Shown piece by piece: positions 54,459 through 63,668 of a stretch of DNA of 64,000 nucleotides. The notes beneath the pieces were generated by a model that saw nothing but the letters and a program-made list of their open reading frames with translations, was not told the DNA's origin and ran no database searches. Each line of letters opens with the position of its first letter. The stretch's first letter is position 1. Origin of the DNA: JABGPL01 sp964387885 (GTDB lineage: Bacteria > Electryoneota > AABM5-125-24 > Hatepunaeales > Hatepunaeaceae); NCBI GenBank assembly GCA_964387885.1, contig CAYLYZ010000002.1, positions 1 through 64,000 of the forward strand, given 5' to 3'. A program made the translations under genes and the position numbers.

Positions 54459-56039
54459 CTACCTGATACAAAGAATTTTTGAAATCTCCACTGTTGATCC
54501 CGTCTCAGCCACTATGAAATACAATCCACTTTCCGGTGCTGTCCAGCTTGTTTCATACTTGGTCTTAAGTGTTTGATCTTCAAACAGCATCTCGACCAGG
54601 CGAGCATTTACATCGTAGATTTGCACATTTAGCGTTTGTATTGGATTTGTGTTAAACGTCAGTTTCACATTTTGATTAAAGGGATTAGGATAAGCGTTTA
54701 TTATGGTTGATGTTTTAGGAATATGCGTTTCTTCGTTTACACCCACGTGCCAGTCTCGCGAACCTGCAAAGATCAAAGCTTTTGCTGGTGCGCTCGAGAT
54801 AAAATCATTCACGCCGTCACCATTATAATCACCAACCGCACCGATACTACGACCGGAAAGATTGAACTCACCATTGTAGTCACGACGCATGTCCATCACT
54901 ATATCAGCTTCACCATCCATCCACCTTGAACCAAAGTGAATATGAAATTCAGATTTCCTGGGAGGATTTCTAAAAAACGAACAGACAATATCTCCATATC
55001 CGTCATCATTAAGATCACCACCTGATACCTGACCTTCACCAACAAGTGCAAACCGGTGCCCTTCAAGTTCGATATCCGGTTCCCAATCCGGTTCTTCACC
55101 ACCGAAAAAAACAAAAACACCGTCGTAGTCGTCAAATCCATCAGTGCGTTTTATCCAGTAAACTGCCCAATCGTCGTAGCCGTCTCCATTTACATCGGGT
55201 AGCATACTGAAGGTTTTCAGTTCACGTGGACTATTTCGACCTTCTATACCGGTTGACCGAATGCGGCTTGCTGGGATGGTGTCGATTGGTGAACTGCCGA
55301 GGTAGATTTCGTACCAGAGGAACTCGCCGTCTGGAAAGGGGACGAGGATGTCGTCAAAACCGTCGCTATTAATGTCGCATCCTGTTGCTATTCCCAATGA
55401 TCCAATTCTTCCAGGTCCATTGTTTGAGAATAATGACCAATCAGGGATAGTGTCAAAATCTGCTCCTCCTGTGTAGAGATGTAGATAACCATGACCGGCA
55501 AACCTTGAATAAGAAATCAAATCACTCCATCCATCTCCGTTCATATCAAATGGATAAACAACTGGACCACCTAAAGGATATATTGCATTTCCATTTGCAA
55601 TTCGATCAATCGCAAAAAATGGGATTTGATTAAACTCACCATTTTGATATTCAAAAGATCGTAAATACGATATTGTCGTTTGTGGATTGTAATATCGCAT
55701 CGAGACAATTGGACCATGGTTTGGACCTGGGTTTTGCAGGAGAACAACCTGGTCTCTTACTTTGGCATTTTCAATATCAGATGAGAAGACAAAATCCGGA
55801 TCAACTCCAAAATCTTCCCCCCCAAGATATAGATTATACCTACCGTAGGGATCATTTTCTGTATTAGGTTGATATACGAAAAGTTCATCACAACCATCAT
55901 TACTCAGGTCAGATACATTACAAAAATCGCAAGCAAAATATGCCTCACCCTCGATTACCGCAATGACTTCAGGGAGATCATATCCGAAAGAATAGGTCAG
56001 CAGGCTTGATGTTAATATAATTATAAGTATTGTCTTCAT
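54459..56039 (-). CDS. T9SS-sorted FG-GAP/VCBS repeat protein
   Basis: Secreted protein of 526 residues built on an FG-GAP beta-propeller, as in integrin alpha chains. At least five calcium-type repeats occur: DMNGDGWSD, DINSDGFDD, DVNGDGYDD, DLNDDGYGD and DYNGDGVND. A signal peptide starts at the ATG at 56039 (MKTILIIILTSSLL); an upstream in-frame start adds 18 residues of poor signal. The sorting domain has YPNPFNQ and ends ILCIR. It is likely a binding protein at the cell surface; the partner is unknown. Confidence 0.85.
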   Translation of the reverse strand: MKTILIIILTSSLLTYSFGYDLPEVIAVIEGEAYFACDFCNVSDLSNDGCDELFVYQPNTENDPYGRYNLYLGGEDFGVDPDFVFSSDIENAKVRDQVVLLQNPGPNHGPIVSMRYYNPQTTISYLRSFEYQNGEFNQIPFFAIDRIANGNAIYPLGGPVVYPFDMNGDGWSDLISYSRFAGHGYLHLYTGGADFDTIPDWSLFSNNGPGRIGSLGIATGCDINSDGFDDILVPFPDGEFLWYEIYLGSSPIDTIPASRIRSTGIEGRNSPRELKTFSMLPDVNGDGYDDWAVYWIKRTDGFDDYDGVFVFFGGEEPDWEPDIELEGHRFALVGEGQVSGGDLNDDGYGDIVCSFFRNPPRKSEFHIHFGSRWMDGEADIVMDMRRDYNGEFNLSGRSIGAVGDYNGDGVNDFISSAPAKALIFAGSRDWHVGVNEETHIPKTSTIINAYPNPFNQNVKLTFNTNPIQTLNVQIYDVNARLVEMLFEDQTLKTKYETSWTAPESGLYFIVAETGSTVEISKILCIR

Positions 56040-56152
56040 TATTTTCGTTTCATAAATTACTTGAAAGCTGGCATCACACTTCTTAATTTTCATAGGGGAT
56101 CACGGGCTACATTTTAACTCCTTTTCCCGGGTTAGGAGGATGTCGGGTTACA

Positions 56153-58453
56153 TTACTCACCCCACCAATCCCTCAACTGAACGCATAAATTATTCATAAG
56201 GAGATCCTCAACCTGACCTCTTTCGATTCCTTCATCCAACAGAGCCTGAACAAGGCTCTGTGATGCCACAATACCTACGCGGTCGAATAGTTCAGTATCC
56301 TTGATCGACTCAAGACTCGCGGAAACTACAGTCAGGACAAAAGGACTTATCAGATCACCGGCTTCGAGGATCAGGAACGCTCCGGTATTAAGAAGATCCT
56401 CAGCCCGGTCACCGTCCACTCTATCTACATCATACCGGCAGATCAACTGCCCATCAAAGATTTCCAGCACCTTCAGCGCTACATCAACCGGTGAGTTGTG
56501 CAGCATCGGTCTTATACCTGCATACTTACATTTCAAGCTAAGCTTTTCAAGTTTAGCAATTGTTCTCTTTGATAGAGGGTATTTATATCCTGCGATTCCA
56601 GTTACGTCCGTGAAAGAGAGTCCTTGCCGTGACATCGCTTTGTAGGCTGCCGGATCTGCTGGGAGTTGTGAGGCTGATACATAAGCCGACACTCCTTTGT
56701 AGGGATCTCCGGTATAATCCCTGAGCAATGAATCACCAAGGAATGTGATGGTGTTATCCGCTGCAAAGCTCCTGACTTTTTCCAGACCGCTGAAGATATT
56801 ATCGCTACGGGTTCTGGAATTGCGTCCGACAGGATCAATGTTTACGAAGAGCAGTGGCTGCGGGTAATCAACGACTGCAAGTTTTTCGTGAATTGGAACA
56901 TAAGGTGAATTCAGGGTGGCAAACCTTATTCCACCGGTACGCCAGTTTATCCAACCCGCTTTGCTGACTTTAGGTGCGAGTGGTTCGGGGTAATTTGCCA
57001 GATTTTCAGCACAATGATAAACCATGTCACCAACAGCTTTTAGCACCTCTGGTTTGATAGCACCCGATGTATCGTGAGGTGTATGATAGTTCGGGTGTCC
57101 ACCGCGTGCTCCAACGACATAGCTCGATATTCCGGCATCCCGAAACGCAGCGTGATCGCTGCTGCCGTGTAAGCCCCAGAAATCCATTGCTTCAAGGGAT
57201 GAATCAGGCCACTGGGAGAACATGATCTCGCCTAAAACCGGAAACTCGTTTATTCCTCCGACTCCAACATCTCCGTTTCCCTGACCGACCATATCCATAT
57301 TAATCATTGCGACTACATCATATCCGGGAATTGGAAGGTCTTTTACCAGTCTTCGTGCTCCGACCAGTCCTTCCTCTTCAGCAGCAAAACCGGCAAACAT
57401 AATTGACCTTTTGGTCGATTGTGATGACTCACTGAAAACACGGGCGAGTTCCATGACCGCAGATGTACCTGATGCATTGTCATCCGCACCATGAAAGATA
57501 TTCCCGGCTGCGTCGATTCCATGGTGGTCCATGTGAGCTCCGATCACTACCAACTCACTCGACAGGTCGGGATCGCTTCCCTTTATAATTCCCGCCAGAT
57601 TGCATGTTTCCCGTTCTGGATAATAAGTTCCGCTGACCTGGATCTCAGCTTCAATTTCGAGTTCCTGTGATACAACCTTGTGTTTCTTATCAATTTTTTC
57701 CTTCCACTCCGCTAAAGTTTTTCCGGTGGAGGAGAGGAGGCTGTCGGCAATGCCTTCATGAATCCAAACTGCAGGCAGTTCTTCACGGTAATATTTCTCT
57801 GAAATTGTTGCCAGTTTAGGTACTTCACCGTTAGCCATTATAAAACCGACGGCGCCTTTTTCAAGTGCCGTAGTGGATTTATATCCTGAAGCTCCCTGAC
57901 GTCCCCATTCGATATTTGGGATAGGAGGTGTTCGGCGCAGTACCATAACAATTGCTCCGGTGACATCCAAACCTTCATACTCGTCCCAGCCCATTTCAGG
58001 TTCGCTTATACCATAACCTGCAAATACAATTCTGCCCTTCACTTTACCAAAGCCGGAGTATTTATAATTATTATAGTCCTCCCAAATGTGCTTCTCTTCA
58101 ATCGTGTTTTCCGGATAGAAGAACCTGAGAGTACTCGGCATTTTATACTCACCTGCTCCATAAGTGAACTCATGTCGATAACCTGTATCACCGAAAGGTT
58201 TAATCAGCCCAAGATTCACGAAATGGCTTGAAATATATCTGTCAGCTTTATCAGTACCTGTAAATCCGCTGTATCTTCCTCCGAGTGAATCTGAGGCAAG
58301 AATGACAACATGAGCTTTTGCCCGGTCGCCGTCGAAACCGGTATTCCAGTTTTTCAGTCCGGGTAATTTGACCGAAGTTGTTTCAGCATAAGAAATTGAA
58401 ATCAATACAATCCCCAAAAAGAGAATTGCGAAACAAGTATGAATTTTTTTCAT
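56153..58453 (-). CDS. Secreted M28 family metallopeptidase with PA domain
   Basis: Exported zinc peptidase of 766 residues. The ATG at 58453 gives a signal peptide MKKIHTCFAILFLG; an upstream in-frame start adds 12 residues. A PA (protease-associated) domain lies at about 110-230. The M28 domain follows with all metal ligands: His and Asp in GAHMDHHG, Asp in GADDNASG, Glu-Glu in AAEEEG, Asp in INMDMVG and His in YHTPHDT. The last 270 residues, after the peptidase, are not part of standard M28 enzymes and match nothing I know. No T9SS sorting domain is present, so it may remain periplasmic. Confidence 0.88.
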   Translation of the reverse strand: MKKIHTCFAILFLGIVLISISYAETTSVKLPGLKNWNTGFDGDRAKAHVVILASDSLGGRYSGFTGTDKADRYISSHFVNLGLIKPFGDTGYRHEFTYGAGEYKMPSTLRFFYPENTIEEKHIWEDYNNYKYSGFGKVKGRIVFAGYGISEPEMGWDEYEGLDVTGAIVMVLRRTPPIPNIEWGRQGASGYKSTTALEKGAVGFIMANGEVPKLATISEKYYREELPAVWIHEGIADSLLSSTGKTLAEWKEKIDKKHKVVSQELEIEAEIQVSGTYYPERETCNLAGIIKGSDPDLSSELVVIGAHMDHHGIDAAGNIFHGADDNASGTSAVMELARVFSESSQSTKRSIMFAGFAAEEEGLVGARRLVKDLPIPGYDVVAMINMDMVGQGNGDVGVGGINEFPVLGEIMFSQWPDSSLEAMDFWGLHGSSDHAAFRDAGISSYVVGARGGHPNYHTPHDTSGAIKPEVLKAVGDMVYHCAENLANYPEPLAPKVSKAGWINWRTGGIRFATLNSPYVPIHEKLAVVDYPQPLLFVNIDPVGRNSRTRSDNIFSGLEKVRSFAADNTITFLGDSLLRDYTGDPYKGVSAYVSASQLPADPAAYKAMSRQGLSFTDVTGIAGYKYPLSKRTIAKLEKLSLKCKYAGIRPMLHNSPVDVALKVLEIFDGQLICRYDVDRVDGDRAEDLLNTGAFLILEAGDLISPFVLTVVSASLESIKDTELFDRVGIVASQSLVQALLDEGIERGQVEDLLMNNLCVQLRDWWGE

Positions 58454-58951
58454 TTTTATGTGTGGTTGATTGGTGAAGGTTCTACACAAAGTGTATGAAT
58501 TGAAAATAACAATTTAATATTAGCTTTGGCAAGGTGAGATCGCAATAAATCGTAATTGGTGACATATAAATGATAGAGGGACAAATGCATATATTGCAGA
58601 ATAGTGGTTGATTGATTCACAAAAGTGGGCGATGATATCATATTCGGTGATTATGACCTTTGTGAAATGATAATTAGAGCGCAAAGAGTGCAATAATTGC
58701 AGAGATCGCATACAAGAAGTTCGAAGAAGATTGAATAAATAATTGAATTAGATATATAGATACAATAAAATAATTTGACTATAAGATATTTGTATTTAAT
58801 TGTAAATTAACAATTATTAATTAAGATCTTGCCTTGAAGAGGATTATATATTTAATGAGCTAAACAGAGATTAGATTAAATTAAAAGAAAAGTGGTATGA
58901 TGTATGCATTATATTGCATTAAATCCGCAGCAAACATTCAGGGAGGATGAA
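58454..58951. other. AT-rich divergent intergenic region
   Basis: 498 bases between divergent genes, no convincing ORF or RNA. The right half is very AT-rich and contains AATTGT/ACAATT inverted repeats around 58800. Promoters for both genes should lie here, but no good box pair is seen. Confidence 0.5.
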
Positions 58952-61900
58952 ATGAAAGCTTTTTACCGTTTACTTTTGGTTGTTGGTTTGGTAATGTTAA
59001 CAGTCAGCAACCCACTATTTGCACGATTTGATTCCTGGGATTCCGAAAATGGTGTCAAAATTCGTCAGGGACATCATGTTTTCTGGACAGGTAAAGCAAT
59101 GGCAACTGATGGTGAAGACAACTGGTTGATCGCCTGGGCAGATGCACATAACGGCTGTATGGATGTTTATGCGCAACTGTATGATGCAGATGGCAATGAA
59201 CTCTGGCAATCGGGTGGTATGAGAGTTACAGATGGTCAGTATCCACAGGAAATGCCGATTATTGCCTACGCTGGTAATGACGAATGGATTATCGGTTGGC
59301 AGGATTACCGTCTTGATGTGAATTATAGGGCAAGAATGGTCGTTTATATTCAGAAATATAATTCACAGGGGGAGGCTCTCTGGACTGAAGGTGGAGTGTT
59401 CATCGGTCCTGAGGGTGGAAATCAGATTGAGGGAAAAGCTCAGCAACCACCAACGGTTCACGCTACGACCGATGGTGGTGCAATTTGTGTTTATGAGACG
59501 GGGATCAGCAGTCATGATCCAAGATATTTTGCTCAGCGATTGAGTTCCGATGGTGACCTGCTCTGGGGTGATCAAGGAGTTGCACTAAACGACCGAGATG
59601 GAAGAATTGTCGCAACCTCAGATGGTAGTGACGGGCTCTTCTATATTCTACATCAAATTGGACGAGTTGGAGTCTATAACCTGACGGTAAACCATCTTAG
59701 TTCTGACGGTGACCAAACATGGGGTGAGGATCTTAGTGGATTACCTCTCGAAGAATTAGACATAACAGGTCATCATCCCAAAATCACTATAGATGGAGAT
59801 GGTGGTGCATTTGTATGCTGGATACTAAGTAATCCACAAAACTCTCAAAGTATTTATGGTCAGCATATAACTGTTGACGGTCAATTCAACTGGGGCGAGT
59901 ATGGTACCCAACTTACGAGGCGTGGACACCACAGTCTTAATTATGAAATGATTAACAGTGCTCCTCGGGAGATCGAGATTGTGTGGTGCGAGAATGAGAC
60001 ACCAGTATTCGCACAAAGAATTGAAGCCTCGGGACAGCAGCCTGTTCTTCATTGGGGGGCTGATGGAGAAGAATTGGAGGGAATTCAGGTCTCTGAATAT
60101 CGGGACTATCCGTACCTTAAGTCTATTTATTCAGATCAGCAGGGGGGGCTGGTAACAACCTGGATTGAACGAAATGAAAGCGGTTACCGCGATTTCAGAA
60201 TCCAGAGAGTATCGGTTGATGGTGAGATGGCGTGGGATGAAGCAGGAACAATCCGTGTCAATGATATGCACTGCAGCAGCCAGAATGTAGTCGCGCTGGG
60301 TGATCGTGTATTTTTCGCATGGCGTGAAACAAAGTCTCCGGAATTCGGTCTCGCATTTCAGGGATACGATATCGAAGACGGATCAACTCTGCTTGAAGAA
60401 TACAGCGTCCCGATAGTCACGGGCATAACGAACGCGACCAGTTACCCAAAGATCATCAAATCCGGAGGTTCTGCTTATGTCTCGTGGATTGATGGTAGAC
60501 ACTTTACTCACGGAGATTTGCCTTACATACAAAGAGTAGACATAGAGACCGGAGAACCTCAGTGGGAGTATCAGGGAAAAAATCTTTATCCATCATATTT
60601 AGAAGAGGAAGAGCCTTCAGATTTCCGCATGTATGGATCTGTACGTATCGTTTCTGATCAAGCAGGTGGCGCAATTGTCGTCTGGAAAAAGACGCTTGTT
60701 CTTGCACAGAGAGTAAACGAAGATGGATCATTTGAATGGGGGAGAGGTGGGATTCCCATATTCGGGGAAAGGGGTTTTGACTTCAATTATTCTCGCAATC
60801 AGAAACTATTTTCTGATGATGAAGGTGGAGCTGTTCTTGTTACAGAGATTAAGGCGAATGCCGAAGAGGGAAGACAAATCAGGATGCAGCGTATAGATTC
60901 CAATGGTCAAAAATTACTTGGTGAGCAGGGAATCAGCGTGATGGAAAATAATAACGTTCGTCAGTGGCTGGGTATGAAAGCTATTGAGCTGGCGGACGGA
61001 AATCTCCTGATTACATGGATACGTAATTCTAATCTTCAAGCCATAAAGGTCGACATAAACGGTGAGCATATCTGGGAATCACCAGTTACATTGAAAGAGT
61101 TCGGAGAAAGTTATGCAAGCTACAGAGTAGCAGAGATTGAGAACACCATTGTAGTTTCATATGAAGATATCGATGGTGATTCGTACCAGACTTATATGGT
61201 CTACCTGGATCAGGATGGTGAGAAACTGCATAACCAATATGAATTAGCTCTGGATCATTTTGACGACAGTAAGCAAATGCTCAGTTTCTATTCAGACACC
61301 AATAAAGGTTGGATAACCTACAAGAGCGGTAATGAGTTATACATTTCCAACCTGGAAGTTGAAGGTGATGAACCTCAACTTGATGATGAAAAAACTGCAC
61401 TTGTTTCTGTATTTGAGGGCGAACGCATATTCACAAACCTCGTTTCAGATGGCAACGGTGGTGTATTTGTCTTCTGGTTAGGAAGATCGGATCATGCAGA
61501 TATTTTCTACAAGCATTTTAATAGTGAAGTGCAACTGGTTGGTGAAGAATACGAAAATGACGGTGTTGTGCTGGTCGATTCTCGTTACATGCAAGACCAG
61601 GTGTGCGTTGTACCTGATGGAACTGGTGGTGTGCTGACAACCTGGAATGATTGGAGAGCCTCAACCGGACATCAGGAAGGTGACGACGTATATGTCATGC
61701 GAATAGGAGATGGATATTCCATGAGCGTTGCGGATCGTCCTTCAAACGAGAGAATGCCCGGTCTGTGGTCTTTAGCTTCTGCATATCCGAATCCATTCAA
61801 CTCCACAACCAAAATTTCTTTCACAACGCCAGTTCGTGCTGAGCTTAAGGTCACAATCTTTGATGCACTGGGTCGCGAAGTAACGGCACTCGCAAATGGC

Positions 61901-62038
61901 GTACGTGAGGCAGGAGAACATACATTAACCTGGAATTCAAACGATTCCTTCGGCAGGCCAGTCGTATCCGGTATGTACTTCTACGAGATACAGGGTGAAG
62001 GAGTTCAGATGACCAACAAGGTATTCCTGGTAAGATAA
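58952..62038 (+). CDS. T9SS-sorted protein with propeller-like repeats
   Basis: Secreted protein of 1029 residues. The ATG at 58952 has GGGAGG 6 bases upstream and gives a signal peptide (MKAFYRLLLVVG..); an earlier in-frame ATG at 58904 lacks one. The body repeats a pattern of about 50-60 residues in which a strand with G-D-x-x-W-G/W-x-x-G is followed by D-G-x-G-G-x-x-x-x-W, for example DGDLLWGDQGV and DGDGGAFVCW. This is typical of a beta-propeller or of related extracellular repeat proteins. The sorting domain has YPNPFNS and ends KVFLVR. Function is unknown. A terminator follows 41 bases after the stop. Confidence 0.85.
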   Translation: MKAFYRLLLVVGLVMLTVSNPLFARFDSWDSENGVKIRQGHHVFWTGKAMATDGEDNWLIAWADAHNGCMDVYAQLYDADGNELWQSGGMRVTDGQYPQEMPIIAYAGNDEWIIGWQDYRLDVNYRARMVVYIQKYNSQGEALWTEGGVFIGPEGGNQIEGKAQQPPTVHATTDGGAICVYETGISSHDPRYFAQRLSSDGDLLWGDQGVALNDRDGRIVATSDGSDGLFYILHQIGRVGVYNLTVNHLSSDGDQTWGEDLSGLPLEELDITGHHPKITIDGDGGAFVCWILSNPQNSQSIYGQHITVDGQFNWGEYGTQLTRRGHHSLNYEMINSAPREIEIVWCENETPVFAQRIEASGQQPVLHWGADGEELEGIQVSEYRDYPYLKSIYSDQQGGLVTTWIERNESGYRDFRIQRVSVDGEMAWDEAGTIRVNDMHCSSQNVVALGDRVFFAWRETKSPEFGLAFQGYDIEDGSTLLEEYSVPIVTGITNATSYPKIIKSGGSAYVSWIDGRHFTHGDLPYIQRVDIETGEPQWEYQGKNLYPSYLEEEEPSDFRMYGSVRIVSDQAGGAIVVWKKTLVLAQRVNEDGSFEWGRGGIPIFGERGFDFNYSRNQKLFSDDEGGAVLVTEIKANAEEGRQIRMQRIDSNGQKLLGEQGISVMENNNVRQWLGMKAIELADGNLLITWIRNSNLQAIKVDINGEHIWESPVTLKEFGESYASYRVAEIENTIVVSYEDIDGDSYQTYMVYLDQDGEKLHNQYELALDHFDDSKQMLSFYSDTNKGWITYKSGNELYISNLEVEGDEPQLDDEKTALVSVFEGERIFTNLVSDGNGGVFVFWLGRSDHADIFYKHFNSEVQLVGEEYENDGVVLVDSRYMQDQVCVVPDGTGGVLTTWNDWRASTGHQEGDDVYVMRIGDGYSMSVADRPSNERMPGLWSLASAYPNPFNSTTKISFTTPVRAELKVTIFDALGREVTALANGVREAGEHTLTWNSNDSFGRPVVSGMYFYEIQGEGVQMTNKVFLVR

Positions 62039-62079
62039 ATACAAAGAAGTAACTGTTTCATTAAACGTAAATCAGCAAG

Positions 62080-62117
62080 CACCCGGGTCATGGTTTGATT
62101 CGGGTGTTTGTATATTT
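62080..62117 (+). terminator. Rho-independent terminator
   Basis: CACCCGGGTC (62080-62089) pairs over 10 positions with GATTCGGGTG (62097-62106), two of them G-U, around a 7-base loop, followed by TTTGTATATTT. It ends the propeller-like gene. Confidence 0.82.
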
Positions 62118-62269
62118 ATGCAAATAATTATGGGGACAGTATACTTAATCATGACTTATCCTGTTTATTTCCAAGGGTGTGGTTTGAGTTGCTTATTGCC
62201 CAAGTTTCCTTATAGAGTTTATTTTCAGTTGAAATGACGCATCTATTGTTTTCATCTCAAGTAAAGAAA

Positions 62270-62298
62270 CCCAGGCAATAAATAGCCTGGGGCACACG
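62270..62298 (+). repeat. Short hairpin repeat, copy A
   Basis: CCCAGGC (62270-62276) pairs with GCCTGGG (62285-62291) around AATAAATA. From 62278 the sequence ATAAATAGCC-T-GGGGCACACG recurs at 63520-63540 in the same direction with one change. The two copies enclose the membrane protein/GIY-like pair. Confidence 0.8.
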
Positions 62299-62328
62299 CA
62301 AAAGAAGGAGTTCGAGTCAAGATAATAG

Positions 62329-62583
62329 CTAACGATGTCCTTTGTCTTTCTTCCATTTTCGAGCTGCTTCCTCGGTAGTGCGACGTCCAACCTGTATAAT
62401 GCGACCATCTGGGGAATTTTGTTTATGCTCTTTTTCTCGACGATCGATATCCTTTGTAATTCCACCATGAAGAATCTTGTTACCAACTTTAAAATGGTAT
62501 TTGAAATGAGTTCTGGTTTTCTGTTCACCCACTTTTTTCGGTTTTGGACCTGAGAGGTGACGTTTAGGTTTTAACCTTGCCAT
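62329..62583 (-). CDS. Small GIY-YIG-like protein
   Basis: Basic protein of 84 residues. After a KPKR/PKK-rich start comes YHFKVGNKILHGGITKDIDRREKEH, which fits the GIY-YIG-like pattern G-I-T-x-D-[IL]-x-R-R-x-x-E-H, and a VGRRTTEEAARKW tail. Proteins of this size with this pattern occur in several uncultured phyla; the catalytic role is not clear because the first Tyr motif is incomplete. It begins one base after the membrane protein gene, so the two are translated as a pair. The N-terminal KPKRHLSGPKPKK resembles the end of that protein. Confidence 0.65.
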   Translation of the reverse strand: MARLKPKRHLSGPKPKKVGEQKTRTHFKYHFKVGNKILHGGITKDIDRREKEHKQNSPDGRIIQVGRRTTEEAARKWKKDKGHR

Positions 62584-62584
62584 T

Positions 62585-63337
62585 TTACTTAACCTTTTTC
62601 CCCGGATTAATTTGTTTCTTCAGGACACCAGGATTGCTTTCCTTGATTGTCTTCTTTGGTACGGGTCCAATTTGATTTCTTTTTGGTTTTGGTTTCTTTG
62701 ATCCCATTTTATCCTTTGCTATGTTTTTTATTATCTGAGGTTTATTATTATTCTGTTTCTCTTGATCCTGAACGATCGAAATTGTGGTAAGCAAAAAAGT
62801 TATTACCAAACATACAATTGAAATTTTAATAAACACGGATGCGATTTTAATATTTGTTGCTCTTGTTTGAAAGATATTATCGTTATCAGAGGTCGCTTTC
62901 ATATTGTGTTCAGTAAGAAATCCAATTGTATCTATGTAAGAATTTTCATCAACCCAATCAAATAGTTGCTCATCGGATCTTGGCTTGCTAATCTCAACCA
63001 CTCGAAGACAATTTAGTAAAAAAAATGCTGATGTAAGAACAGTGGTTGCAGTTAACACAGGGAGGGAAAAAATAATAATCTCTAATACACCATCAGCAGC
63101 CACAATCATTTTTACTATCGCACTAAATAATATACCTAAAGCGATGAACATAATCCCAACGATTGTTAGGTGGTAACCTGCTTTTTGATATGCCTTATCG
63201 AATTGACTAATTGATTCTTCTATAGCGTTTTGTGAGTGCTCGTATAAAGTTTCATATTTCTTTAGCTGATGTTCATCTTCTTGAATCAATTGCTCTTCAT
63301 TGTTGTTTTGTGATGGTGTTTTAAGTTTTTCTGTCAT
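62585..63337 (-). CDS. Membrane protein with basic C-terminal tail
   Basis: A 250-residue protein of no known family. The N-terminal 50 residues are acidic and helical, then come two close membrane segments (about 54-78 and 83-108), a soluble part and a third segment (about 165-190). The C-terminal tail is basic, with KPKPKRNQIGPVPKK (about 212-226) and a KK-rich end, and would lie in the cytoplasm if the count of three segments is right. The stop is followed at once by the GIY-like gene. It could anchor or regulate that protein, but this is a guess. Confidence 0.65.
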   Translation of the reverse strand: MTEKLKTPSQNNNEEQLIQEDEHQLKKYETLYEHSQNAIEESISQFDKAYQKAGYHLTIVGIMFIALGILFSAIVKMIVAADGVLEIIIFSLPVLTATTVLTSAFFLLNCLRVVEISKPRSDEQLFDWVDENSYIDTIGFLTEHNMKATSDNDNIFQTRATNIKIASVFIKISIVCLVITFLLTTISIVQDQEKQNNNKPQIIKNIAKDKMGSKKPKPKRNQIGPVPKKTIKESNPGVLKKQINPGKKVK

Positions 63338-63668
63338 TTTTCGTACTAATATTTGGTTAGATTTTGAATCAAAATACTAGATACTCAAAGTTAACTCAGG
63401 AAGCTGGTAAAGTCAAGGAATAAGATGTTGGCTACTCGTTGCCTAAGTCTTTTTAAATTCACAATTTCAGTTTGAAACGAAAGTACCTGTACTTATATGT
63501 CACGTTGGGAAATCCGGTCATAAATAGCCCGGGGCACACGTCTTAACACTACATCTCGTCGTGAATATTTCGCTCAAGCATGGCTTTAGCACTCGGGAGA
63601 TAAGTATACGATTAAAATTAGGTGAATGTCATCCGGGATCTTCTCTGGAGAGCTTATTACTATTTCCC
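63338..63668. other. Intergenic region with repeat copy B
   Basis: 331 bases with no convincing ORF. It holds copy B of the short repeat (63520-63540) and otherwise nothing recognisable. Confidence 0.5.
63513..63540 (+). repeat. Short hairpin repeat, copy B
   Basis: ATAAATAGCC-C-GGGGCACACG (63520-63540) matches copy A at 20 of 21 positions. Its left arm has decayed: only CCGG (63514-63517) can pair with the right arm, against seven bases in copy A. Confidence 0.75.

Noticed and set aside
62193..62528. 111-residue minus-strand frame overlapping the GIY-like gene
   Set aside because: It overlaps a frame with a clear domain pattern and tight coupling to the gene upstream; its own sequence has no recognisable domain.
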